The notes beneath the pieces were generated by a model, which ran no database searches, was not told the DNA's origin, and saw only the letters and a list, made by a program, of their open reading frames with translations. The position numbers and the translations under genes are program-made. Positions 31,795-40,457 of a stretch of 64,000 bases of DNA are shown here, piece by piece (the stretch's first letter is position 1; every line of letters begins with the position of its first letter). The stretch is from assembly GCA_021796535.1 (NCBI GenBank), contig JAKABW010000002.1, forward strand, positions 1 to 64,000, written 5' to 3'. This DNA is from Actinomycetes bacterium (GTDB lineage Bacteria > Actinomycetota > Acidimicrobiia > Acidimicrobiales > Bog-793).

Positions 31795-33566
31795 GGTACC
31801 ACCGGTGTAGTAGGGTCAAATTTCTTATATCTGGTTGTATGGATAGATCCCAAAATATTAATTGTTGCAGACCAAGTTGCAGCCGTTGTTGGGGACGATG
31901 TAATTGCTTGGTAAGAGGTGTATTGGAATTTGCCGTATTTATAGGTATCTTTTGCCCAATTGTAGAATGTCTGGTATCCGGAGTTGCCGTTGATTCCGTT
32001 CAACTGCAATTGTATCGTGCCGAGCACCTGAGTGGGGAGAGGCAGGGAGTACAACGAGGGGGTTGGGGAAGCCGGTGTGATTATGCCACTGGAAGAAGCC
32101 GGCGGGGCCGTCGTTGTGGGAGCCGTACCGTTGGGCCCGGAGGCGGCAGTGGCAGAAAATGACTTGACAATCAATTGTTTTGGCATGGTTGTGTTTAATG
32201 ATTTCAGCACAAGGGGCCAGTTGACTTCGTCGGCAATGGCAGAAAGGGCTATGTTTTTGTCTGTAATGAGCTTTTTGGCTTCTATGACCACATAGTTATA
32301 TTTCGGTATTGTGATATTGAGCTGATTTATCTGGGCTTGATCCTGTCCCACGGCATTTTCTGCATTATGTATGCTGAGAAGTTTAAAGCCGTAAATGATG
32401 GCCAAAATAAGCAGTATGACGACCACGGCTGCTGCCACAAGCCGCCCGTTGTGTTTCAGTTTCTTTTGAGAGACGAAGTCGGCGGGTAAGAGATTGATTC
32501 TTTTGATGTTTGGCGGTTCCGGTATGGCCAATCCGATGGCCACTGCGGCAACGTCGTCCAATTGACTTCCCGGTGCTGTATCCTGACCTATTTTTTCGCC
32601 CTGTACGGCTCTTAGGCAACTGGCTCGCTCTACCGGTATCGGCAGGGCCTGCGAGAGTCTGTCGATAAAGCCGGTGAGTCTCGATCCGCCTCCCGTAATC
32701 AGAAGACGACGCATTTGCATGCCGCTGTAGGTGGAACTGAAGTAATCTATGGAGTTTTTGATTTCCGTAATGAGTTTGGACGAAGCATCCCGTGCGGCGG
32801 CAACGGCAACCGGCGGGGTGTGACGGTCGGGACGTCCCACGTATTTTTTGATGGTGTCCGCATCGGAAAGAGGTATATCAAGCGAAGTGGCTATGGCTCT
32901 GGTGACGGAATTGCCGCCTTCGGCTATGGTACGGACAAAGATCGGTCTTCCGGCATCGTGGACAACCACGAGAGTGAGGTCTGCTCCCACGGATACGATT
33001 GCCTCCGGTCCGCTTCTTGCCGTTATGTTGTCTCCCAGCGACCTGATAAGAGCGGAAGAAGCCAAGTCTATGCTCTTCGGCACAAGATCGGCGGCAGATA
33101 TTACGTCAAGCAACGGGTAGACCAAATCGCTGTGCGCCGCCGCCAACATAACTTTTATCGGTTGCCCCGGAGAAGTCGGGGCAGAAGAAATTCTGCGGGC
33201 AGAAAGCAACGTTTTTTCGCTCGGAAATGGAATAAGATCCATGGCCTGCAATTTTACTGCTTCATCGAGTTCATTGTCCGGAACGGACGGCAGTTCGATT
33301 TCACGGGAAATTGCCCGGAGTCCCGAAACTACCAAATGTACGGCAAGCGGTTTTTCGAGACGGCCGCGCTTTAATCTGGGTACAGTCAGACACTGTTTGA
33401 TGGCGGCAGTTACGGCATCAGGGTTGACAATTGCTCCGTCGACGACTGCACCTTGCGGCAGTGCGGCTTCAGCGAACGCAATGAGACTCTTATGATGACC
33501 CTTAACGGATACCTTGGCTATTCTTACTGCCGTGGCTGAGATTTCAAGACCTATATTGGTTGACAT
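31791..33566 (-). CDS. Fused PilM-PilN type IV pilus assembly protein
   Basis: A 591-residue protein that joins two normally separate parts. Residues 1-345 are PilM, an actin-like ATP-binding protein: GLEISATAVRIAKVS at the start, VSVGADLTLVVVHDAGRPI, an EGGNSVTRAIA block and LLITGGGSRLTGFIDRLSQ. Residues from about 355 are PilN: IKRINLLPADF, the short peptide that in other systems docks on PilM, then a membrane helix at about 371-392, a coiled coil and a periplasm-type alpha/beta domain with VNWPLVLKSLNTTMPKQLIV. A Thr/Pro/Ser linker interrupts the last domain. No stop or frameshift lies at the junction. The gene follows pilC after 160 bases and is coupled to pilO. Confidence 0.9.
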   Translation of the reverse strand: MSTNIGLEISATAVRIAKVSVKGHHKSLIAFAEAALPQGAVVDGAIVNPDAVTAAIKQCLTVPRLKRGRLEKPLAVHLVVSGLRAISREIELPSVPDNELDEAVKLQAMDLIPFPSEKTLLSARRISSAPTSPGQPIKVMLAAAHSDLVYPLLDVISAADLVPKSIDLASSALIRSLGDNITARSGPEAIVSVGADLTLVVVHDAGRPIFVRTIAEGGNSVTRAIATSLDIPLSDADTIKKYVGRPDRHTPPVAVAAARDASSKLITEIKNSIDYFSSTYSGMQMRRLLITGGGSRLTGFIDRLSQALPIPVERASCLRAVQGEKIGQDTAPGSQLDDVAAVAIGLAIPEPPNIKRINLLPADFVSQKKLKHNGRLVAAAVVVILLILAIIYGFKLLSIHNAENAVGQDQAQINQLNITIPKYNYVVIEAKKLITDKNIALSAIADEVNWPLVLKSLNTTMPKQLIVKSFSATAASGPNGTAPTTTAPPASSSGIITPASPTPSLYSLPLPTQVLGTIQLQLNGINGNSGYQTFYNWAKDTYKYGKFQYTSYQAITSSPTTAATWSATINILGSIHTTRYKKFDPTTPVVP

Positions 33567-33726
33567 TAGGAAATTCTCACTTTAAGTCTAGATTGTATTT
33601 TCATAGCACAGTTCAATATGGCACATAGTAGCACTATTTTACTTGCTTTCATTTGTTTTGGTGTTATTTCTGTGACAATATGATAATTTTGCTCGCAAAG
33701 GATTTGCCTCAGATTCCCCTTCGTTC

Positions 33727-34971
33727 TTATGCGTTTGCTCCGTTTTTCTGAACAAGCGATATGTAACCGAACATGGGCAGGTACATAGATATAACTATGA
33801 ATCCTATTGAAATTCCAAGGAAAACAATAATAAGCGGTTCAAGCAGTGAAGACAGACTGGCGACGGTTGTTTCAATTTCGTCTTCGTAGAATTTGGTAAC
33901 CCTGTTGAGCATGTCGTCAAGCGCTCCGGACTCTTCTCCGGTTTCTATCATTTGCGTTACCATATTAGGTATTACGGAAAAGACCGATAAGGCTTCCGCC
34001 AAGCCTTTCCCTTCTCTGACGGTATTTTCTGCATTGCGGAACGCTTCCGCTACGATCGCGTTGCCGGCATTGTCTGCAGTGATTTCCAAGGCTTCTATGA
34101 TGCCCACGCCGGATGCAAGAAGCGATGCCAGGGTCCCGGTACCTCTCGTAATGGATATTTTATGGATCAACGGTCCGAATATGGGCATCTTTAATTTAAA
34201 AGCATCCCATTTTCTTCTTCCGTCCGGTGTGTGGATCCAACGGTTGAAGAGAATTAGTATTCCTACGACAACCGCAACAAAAACAGCCAACCAGTAGGTC
34301 GCCAGATCGTTGGATACGTCTATGACGATTTGGGTGGGGAGCGGCAAAGTTCCCTTTAGGGTGCTGTAGATCTTTTTGAAAGTAGGGACGACAAATATCA
34401 TCAAGGCTATAACAACCAGAATGACTATCGACATGACCATGGCCGGATACGTCATGGCTGATTTTACTTTGCGCCTTAACTCCACCTGTTTTTCAATTGT
34501 GGTTGCCAAACGCAAAAGAGTTGTATCCAGTGATCCTCCGGCTTCGCCGGCCTTTACCATGGCTATGTAAAGAGGGCTGAATGCTTTGGGATGTTTTTCC
34601 AGAGCACGCGAAAATGACACACCCTGTTCCAAGTCTCTTCTGACGTTGTTGACGGCAGACTGCAGAACCTTGGAAGTCAGCTGATCGCTGATGATGGTCA
34701 GGGCTCTGACCAGAGTGAGACCCGCCGTTACCATGGTGGCCAGCTGCCGGCTCATCAGGGCAACTTCTTTGAGGTTTGCCTTGTCGTTGATTCCCGGAAT
34801 TATGAGTTCTTTGCGGAGGTCTAATTTTGGTTGAGGCTGGATGTTGACGGGGATATAGCCCATCGATCTGAGCTTATTCCCGACGGCCGTAATGCTTTCC
34901 GATTCTATTTTACCTTTAATCAGTTTTCCGTTGGAGTCTCTTACTTTATATTCAAAAACAGTTGTTGGCAT
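33727..34971 (-). CDS. pilC: Type IV pilus platform protein PilC
   Basis: A 414-residue polytopic protein of the GspF/PilC family that forms the membrane platform on which PilB and PilT act. The N-terminus has FEYKVRDSNGKLIKGKIE, followed by two cytoplasmic helical-bundle repeats: SRQLATMVTAGLTLVRAL with FSRALEKHPKAFSPLYIAMV, and GTLASLLASGVGIIEALEI with VTQMIETGEESGALDDML. Membrane helices lie at about 170-195, 225-245 and 378-402. The length matches typical PilC. It starts 33 bases after the pilT gene and belongs to the pilB-pilT-pilC unit. Confidence 0.95.
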   Translation of the reverse strand: MPTTVFEYKVRDSNGKLIKGKIESESITAVGNKLRSMGYIPVNIQPQPKLDLRKELIIPGINDKANLKEVALMSRQLATMVTAGLTLVRALTIISDQLTSKVLQSAVNNVRRDLEQGVSFSRALEKHPKAFSPLYIAMVKAGEAGGSLDTTLLRLATTIEKQVELRRKVKSAMTYPAMVMSIVILVVIALMIFVVPTFKKIYSTLKGTLPLPTQIVIDVSNDLATYWLAVFVAVVVGILILFNRWIHTPDGRRKWDAFKLKMPIFGPLIHKISITRGTGTLASLLASGVGIIEALEITADNAGNAIVAEAFRNAENTVREGKGLAEALSVFSVIPNMVTQMIETGEESGALDDMLNRVTKFYEDEIETTVASLSSLLEPLIIVFLGISIGFIVISMYLPMFGYISLVQKNGANA

Positions 34972-35004
34972 CTGACCTTATTCCTATTGTCGCTTACGAT
35001 GGTC

Positions 35005-36759
35005 TTATAAAGTGTTTAAGTGATCCCGCAACTCATTGGGATTGCGGCAACGGTCAAAAGCGTGAGCTTCCGTTATGGTTCCGGCTCTGACGGCTTTGGC
35101 AAGGGCCTGGTCCATGGTTTGCATGCCGTAAGAACTGCCCGTCTGCATTAATGAGTATATCTGGTGTGTTTTTGCCGTTCTGATGAGGTTTCGTATACCG
35201 GAAGTACATGCCATGATTTCCGCGATGGGCAGTCTCGCCGTGCCGTTTGCATTCAAGACAAGTTGCTGTGTCACGACGGCTTCCAAAGTTCCGGCAAGCT
35301 GAACGCGAATCTGGTCTTGCTGGTTTGTCGGGAATACGTCGATAATACGGTCTATCGTTTGGGGTGCATCTTGCGTGTGCAGTGTGGCAAATACCAAGTG
35401 GCCGGTTTCGGCGGCCGTCAGTGCCGTAGAAATGGTTTCCAGGTCTCTCATTTCACCGACCAGAATGACATCCGGGTCCTGCCGGAGTACGTGCTTTAGA
35501 GATTCGGCAAACGATACGGTGTCAACCCCCACTTCTCTCTGGTTCACTATTGCCTTTTTGCTGGTATGGAGAAACTCTATGGGGTCTTCTACGCTGACTA
35601 TGTGAAGCGGACGGGCCATATTGATAATGTCGATCAGTGAGGCGAGAGTGGTGGACTTTCCCGAACCGGTGGGACCGGTAACAAGTACCAGACCGTGTCG
35701 CAGTTCGGCAAAAGTTTTGATTACGTCGGGCAGACCCAATGTGGAGAAAGCGGGTATCTCGTGGGGAATCATTCTCAGTACGGCACCTATGTACCCGCGC
35801 TGCTGCATGACGTTTACCCTGAAACGCCCCACTCCCTTTACGGCGTAGCTGGTATCCAATTCTTTTGTTTCTTCGAATCTTTCCCTGATCGCCTGAGGCA
35901 AAATTGAATAAATCATTTCACGCAGACTGTCGTTGTCCAAAACGGGCAACTGGTCTATTTTTCTGATGGAACCGTTTATTCTGATCGCCGGCGGCAGGCC
36001 TACAGCCAAGTGTAAGTCGGAGGCTTTATTTGCGACGGCGTAAGTAAGAAGTTGGTCTACGTCCGGATGCTTTGGTTTGGAGCCGTTATCCGATTGGGGG
36101 TCTTTCATCTGGGCTGTATCAGATGCGGCATTGGCCGAGACATCGTCTTTGCCCATGCGGGCAAGTTGTGATACGGTCAGTCTTTCTTCGCTTTCAGCGC
36201 TGGCCCGAGGCTCCGGTGTTTTTGTCACCGGTGCCGGTGCGGGTTTTGGATTGTCCGACGGCGGTATGTACGCGCCGGAGTAATTGTCGCGTTCGATGCG
36301 TGTAATAATTTGACTTATCTGCATGGGATCGGCTATAAACACAGCCGCCACTTCACGTCCGGCCAGAAGCGATATTTTGGCTATTTGGTCAGCGCTCAAA
36401 GGCGTGCTTGCCACAACCGACAATTCGTTGGAGCCGTCTACGGCATATCCTATTGCGCCGAATCTTCTTGCCACGCCGGGCGGCAATATGGTGGCGGCTT
36501 CGGTGGTCGGGGGATCCGTGTCGAGATCGACTACTTTAACGCCTGAAATCTGTGACAGCGTGTCAAGACAGGATTTGGTCGACAACAATCCCGAATCGGA
36601 CAGTATTACCGATATGGGAGCCATTCTTTGTGTGGCTATGTCCACTACCCGTGCCGCTTCGTCTTGGGAGATTACTTCACCGCGGATCAGGGCTTCCAGA
36701 AGTCTTTGTCCCCAATCGATAGGTTGCTGTGTCGATGTATTTGATGTTGTGTCACTCAT
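35005..36759 (-). CDS. pilT: PilT-type retraction ATPase with MshEN-like N-terminal region
   Basis: A 584-residue secretion ATPase. Residues from about 230 are a full PilT: DLHLAVGLPPAIRINGSIRK, Walker A GPTGSGKSTT at about 365, Asp box VSVEDPIEF, VGEMRDLETISTALTAAETG, HLVFATLHTQDAPQTIDRII, and SGIRNLIRTAKTHQIYSLMQ, close to the AIRNLIRE signature of PilT. No tetracysteine zinc site is present, which separates it from PilB. Residues 15-155 instead resemble the N-terminal (MshEN/T2SSE_N) domain normally on PilB, and a Pro/Ala/Ser linker joins the two. Ordinary PilT has about 345-370 residues, so this is an extended form. Its ATG overlaps the pilB stop by four bases. Confidence 0.92.
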   Translation of the reverse strand: MSDTTSNTSTQQPIDWGQRLLEALIRGEVISQDEAARVVDIATQRMAPISVILSDSGLLSTKSCLDTLSQISGVKVVDLDTDPPTTEAATILPPGVARRFGAIGYAVDGSNELSVVASTPLSADQIAKISLLAGREVAAVFIADPMQISQIITRIERDNYSGAYIPPSDNPKPAPAPVTKTPEPRASAESEERLTVSQLARMGKDDVSANAASDTAQMKDPQSDNGSKPKHPDVDQLLTYAVANKASDLHLAVGLPPAIRINGSIRKIDQLPVLDNDSLREMIYSILPQAIRERFEETKELDTSYAVKGVGRFRVNVMQQRGYIGAVLRMIPHEIPAFSTLGLPDVIKTFAELRHGLVLVTGPTGSGKSTTLASLIDIINMARPLHIVSVEDPIEFLHTSKKAIVNQREVGVDTVSFAESLKHVLRQDPDVILVGEMRDLETISTALTAAETGHLVFATLHTQDAPQTIDRIIDVFPTNQQDQIRVQLAGTLEAVVTQQLVLNANGTARLPIAEIMACTSGIRNLIRTAKTHQIYSLMQTGSSYGMQTMDQALAKAVRAGTITEAHAFDRCRNPNELRDHLNTL

Positions 36760-39116
36760 ATTACAACCCTCAAGATCTCTTCAAGGCTGGTGTAACCCAG
36801 GGCTGCTTTGCGCAATCCGTCTTGGCGCATGGTTTGCATTCCTTGTTCAACAGCAATTTTTTGTATTTCAGATGTTTGAAGTCTGTTGATCACCGCACGT
36901 TCGATTTCTTCCGTAATCACCATGACCTCTTGTATGGACATACGTCCGTGATAACCGGTGCCGCCGCAGGCCTGACATCCGACGGCCCGGCGGAATTTAG
37001 GTGTGATGGTATCCAGCCAACTCATATCTTGGAATCCGGCCGCCAATAAATCCTCTTCCGTCGGACTGAGAGGAGTCGCGCAGTTGTCACAGAGCACTCT
37101 GGCAAGTCTTTGCCCGAGTACGCAGTCCAAGGCCGATCCCACCAGAAACGGTTCCACTCCCATTTCGATGAGGCGCATGGGGGTACCGGCCGCATCGTTT
37201 GTGTGCAAACAGGAGAGCACCAAGTGTCCGGTCAGAGCCGCTTCAATGGCGATGGTTGCGGTGTCGCGGTCTCTTATCTCTCCTACCAGCACGACGTCGG
37301 GGTCGGAGCGCAAGATGGAGCGCAGTGCGCTTGCAAAGCTGAGTCCGGCTTTGGGGTTTACCTGTACCTGATTGATGCCGCGCATTTGGTATTCAACGGG
37401 ATCTTCTACCGTAATTAAATTGCGCTCTGCCGTGTTCAGTTTTGACAGGGTGGCATACAAAGTGGTTGATTTTCCGGACCCGGTCGGTCCCGTTACCAAA
37501 ATGGTGCCGTAAGGTTTTTTGTAGGAGGATTCATAGCGTTTCAGTACGTCTGGTTGGAAACCGAGTCTTTCCAAGTCCAGCACCACAGCCGTTTTGTCCA
37601 GGACCCTCAAGGCCACCTTTTCGCCGTGAACGGTCGGAAGGGTGGCGACCCGCAGATCTATTTCCTTGCTGCCCACGCGCAGAGAAATACGTCCGTCCTG
37701 CGGTATGCGGTGTTCGGCTATGTCCAAGTCAGCCATAATTTTTAGTCGGCTGACAACCCCTGCGTGGATGGCTTTTGGCGCCGATGTGATGTGGTGCAAA
37801 ACACCGTCGATCCGGAATCTGACCTGAATATTGTCTACCGAAGGCTCCAAGTGAATGTCAGATGCCCTTTGGTTGAGGGCTTGCTTGAGGATCAAATTGA
37901 CGAATTTTACTATGGGGGCATCGTCCACCACGCTCAGGAGGTTATTGAGATCCGGAGCTTGTTGTTCCGATTCCACGGTCAGTGCGGCATTTTGGGCAAA
38001 AAGATCCGCTTCTGCCGTTTGCTGGTAGAAGCGGCTGATGTAGTTGTCTATTTGATCTGCTTTGCAGACCACGGCTTCAATTTGGCCGCCTATGATTGTT
38101 CTCACGTCGTCCATGGCAAAGACGTCCATAGGGTTGGCCATGGCTATGACCGGTTTGTCGGCATGAAAACCTATGCCCAACACTTTATAACGGCGTGCCG
38201 GGGCTTCCGGGATAAGATCCACCGCCCGCTTGTCTATTTCCCATGAGTTTAAGTCGACAAACTTAAAGCCGGCTTCAACCGCCGTGGCTCTCATCAAGTC
38301 GTCTTCTGTGACAAATTTTTTGTTCAACAAAATGTCTCTCAGCGAGTGCCCCGTGGAGTCTTTTTCGGCGACGGCTGCTTTCATGTCCTCTTCCGATACC
38401 GTACCCCACTCAAGCAGAATTTTTTCAAGGGTGGGCTTGGCTTCTTTCGTTGGGGAAGGCATGTCGATGTCGTCGAAAGTAAGTTCGGCTCCGGTACCCA
38501 TCACATTGGGCGACATTACGGGTACCGCATTCGCATTGAGGATTGCTTCCTCGGGTTCTTCTCCAAGGAAGTCCTGATTCATGGGCTGGCTCTTCAGGAT
38601 AAAGTCGGCTATGGCGTTGGAAGCCTGGCTGTCGACGGACATTCCGAAATCGCTTTCCGATGTCTTTGAAGTCGTGGTGCTGGTTTCAAACTTGGCTATG
38701 GTCGCGTTGGCAATCGGATTTGACTGACTTGATTGCTGCGGTTGATAGAGGTGTCCCAGATATTGGGCAATCTGGCTTTTGGCGGCGACGACGACTCTTA
38801 TGTCACCGCCTACGGCGGCCCTGATGTCATCCAAAGTCAATACATTTTCGGGCGAGGCTATTGCCACCACCGGTATTCCTCTTTCCCACCCGATGGGGGC
38901 GACAAGGTGGCGTTTGGCAAATTGTTCGGGTAGCACGGCAGCTCTTGGCTGTGGTCCCGCTGCTGAGGAGGACGAGGAAAATTTGTTCAGATCAACAAAC
39001 TCGAGACCAGCTATACGCGCCAAGGCTTTGCCTTCTTCGATTTCTGCCTGAGGAGTTGGGTTGAGCTTGGTATCCGCCACGGCTAACCCACTTCCCAAGA
39101 AATCTTCAGGCACCAC
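36756..39116 (-). CDS. pilB: Type IV pilus extension ATPase PilB
   Basis: A 786-residue hexameric ATPase that drives pilus assembly. It has two MshEN-like N-terminal domains: one at about 1-125 (LARIAGLEFVDLNKF onward) and one at about 225-375 (TLEKILLEWGTVSEEDMKAA and FKFVDLN), joined by a Ser/Thr/Gln-rich linker. The catalytic core follows with ASDIHLEPS, Walker A GPTGSGKSTTLYATL near 540, TVEDPVEYQ, VLVGEIRDRDTA and HLVLSCLHTNDAAGTPMRL. The zinc-binding cysteines are CDNC at about 673 and CQACGG near 713. GTG at 39116 has AGGAGA eight bases upstream. It opens the operon pilB-pilT-pilC-pilMN-pilO. Confidence 0.95.
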   Translation of the reverse strand: MVPEDFLGSGLAVADTKLNPTPQAEIEEGKALARIAGLEFVDLNKFSSSSSAAGPQPRAAVLPEQFAKRHLVAPIGWERGIPVVAIASPENVLTLDDIRAAVGGDIRVVVAAKSQIAQYLGHLYQPQQSSQSNPIANATIAKFETSTTTSKTSESDFGMSVDSQASNAIADFILKSQPMNQDFLGEEPEEAILNANAVPVMSPNVMGTGAELTFDDIDMPSPTKEAKPTLEKILLEWGTVSEEDMKAAVAEKDSTGHSLRDILLNKKFVTEDDLMRATAVEAGFKFVDLNSWEIDKRAVDLIPEAPARRYKVLGIGFHADKPVIAMANPMDVFAMDDVRTIIGGQIEAVVCKADQIDNYISRFYQQTAEADLFAQNAALTVESEQQAPDLNNLLSVVDDAPIVKFVNLILKQALNQRASDIHLEPSVDNIQVRFRIDGVLHHITSAPKAIHAGVVSRLKIMADLDIAEHRIPQDGRISLRVGSKEIDLRVATLPTVHGEKVALRVLDKTAVVLDLERLGFQPDVLKRYESSYKKPYGTILVTGPTGSGKSTTLYATLSKLNTAERNLITVEDPVEYQMRGINQVQVNPKAGLSFASALRSILRSDPDVVLVGEIRDRDTATIAIEAALTGHLVLSCLHTNDAAGTPMRLIEMGVEPFLVGSALDCVLGQRLARVLCDNCATPLSPTEEDLLAAGFQDMSWLDTITPKFRRAVGCQACGGTGYHGRMSIQEVMVITEEIERAVINRLQTSEIQKIAVEQGMQTMRQDGLRKAALGYTSLEEILRVVI

Positions 39117-39506
39117 TTAAATACTCTCCTTAATGACATAGTGACATCAATTGTACTTCTGAAAACAGCTTATATGACCTTATGCTTCGGTATATTTTGC
39201 GATTTGCGTTATAAATCTAGTTCAAAAATTCAATAATTGCGCTTTCTTATATTTAAATAATTTACTTTCTTATATTTAAATAATTTAAATTTGGAAGTAT
39301 TCTTTTGACTGAAGTCAGTGAACACCCCCAAACTTCACTACGATTGAGAATACACTATTTTTAAACTATTGCAAGTCTTTTTAGTATTTTTTCTGCAGGC
39401 CGGATATCTGTCCATTGTGTCCGTCCCGTAGGTATGATCTTCGGTATGGTTAGGGCATGAATCGCGTTACTCCGGTTGCAAATCCAGTGCTTTTACTGCC
39501 GAATTT
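39117..39506. other. Divergent intergenic region between pilB and pilD
   Basis: A 390-base AT-rich region that should hold promoters for pilB (minus) and pilD (plus). It contains a perfect 23-bp tandem duplication at 39242-39287 and a TTGACTGAAGTCA dyad near 39305-39317. I see no gene and cannot name exact promoters. Confidence 0.5.
39242..39287. repeat. Perfect tandem duplication of a 23-bp AT-rich unit
   Basis: The unit, starting CTTTCTTATATTTAAATA and ending ATTTA, occurs twice head to tail (39242-39264 and 39265-39287), between the divergent pilB and pilD genes. A very short third partial copy is not seen. Confidence 0.9.
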
Positions 39507-40334
39507 ATGTTATTTTCTCCAATAAGGACAATTGGCACTTTGACAATTGCTAGATTTTTTACAATGGGTTTTCTGGTCGGTGTATTCGTATTCTTGCTCG
39601 GTGCCTCCCTGGGCTCTTTTGCCAGTGTGGTGGCTTACCGCTTACCGTTGGGGGAGTCCATAGTACAGCCGGGGTCACGTTGTCCCAATTGTAAAGGGGC
39701 TATTCCGTTTCGTTACAACATTCCCGTCGCCGGATACATTTTGACAAAAGGAAAATGTTCTTTATGTGATGAAAAAATCAGTGTCCGCTATTTGTTTTTG
39801 GAGATTTTTGCGGGTTTGATATTTGTTTTCATAGATCTGCGTTTGTCGAATCACTGGCTCTGGCCCGCGTATTTTGTCTTGGCTGCGGCTCTTCTTATTG
39901 TGTCCATGATAGACATGCAGACCATGACCATTCCGCGCAAAGTGCTCTATCCGACGTTTTTGTTCGGCTTTTTGTGGCTTTTGGTGATCGCCGGCGCAGA
40001 AAATGACTTTTCTGCTTTCATGCGCTGTGTCGTCAGCGGATTGTGTGTTTTTCTCTTTTTTTTCCTTATATATGTAGCAACACCCAAGGGCATCGGCTTT
40101 GGCGACATCAGGCTGATGTGGGTCTCGGCATTTTTTGTGGGCTGGCTGGGGTACAGGGTAGTTTTAGTATCCGTATTGCTGGGTTTTTTTCTGGCCGGTC
40201 TGTGGGCCGCCGGCTTGCTTGCCGCCAGAAAAGTATCGGTCAAGAGTAAATTGCCGATGGGTCCTTTTTTGTCTCTGGGAATAGTGTCGGCTGTTTTGTA
40301 CGGTCAGGCGATAGTGAAATTTTGGTGGCGCTGA
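39507..40334 (+). CDS. pilD: Prepilin peptidase PilD
   Basis: A membrane aspartic peptidase that cleaves prepilin leaders and usually methylates the new N-terminus. It shows GASLGSFASVVAYRLPLGES, the zinc-type double CxxC (RCPNCKGAIPF and KCSLCDEKIS), and the two catalytic aspartates in SMIDMQTMTIP and GIGFGDIRLM. About eight membrane helices span the 275 residues. ATG at 39507 gives 275 residues; ATG 39564 (MGFLVG) would place the first helix right at the N-terminus and is an equally good start; neither has a clear ribosome site. It converges on the second pilT gene, with a shared terminator between them. Confidence 0.93.
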   Translation: MLFSPIRTIGTLTIARFFTMGFLVGVFVFLLGASLGSFASVVAYRLPLGESIVQPGSRCPNCKGAIPFRYNIPVAGYILTKGKCSLCDEKISVRYLFLEIFAGLIFVFIDLRLSNHWLWPAYFVLAAALLIVSMIDMQTMTIPRKVLYPTFLFGFLWLLVIAGAENDFSAFMRCVVSGLCVFLFFFLIYVATPKGIGFGDIRLMWVSAFFVGWLGYRVVLVSVLLGFFLAGLWAAGLLAARKVSVKSKLPMGPFLSLGIVSAVLYGQAIVKFWWR

Positions 40335-40350
40335 TCCGGTATTTTCGCAC

Positions 40351-40387
40351 TCTCTGTTTGCAAAAGCGTGCGTTTTGCAAACAGAGA
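40351..40387. terminator. Bidirectional terminator between pilD and the second pilT
   Basis: A perfect 15-bp inverted repeat (TCTCTGTTTGCAAAA and complement) with a seven-base loop, lying between the converging genes. A run of Ts begins ten bases further on the plus strand. Confidence 0.75.
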
Positions 40388-40457
40388 TCGACAGAGAGTT
40401 TTTTGGTTTTTGCTTTGGTCGTCGCAAAAAGTCGGTGTCCGAACTTTTTGCAAGGCA

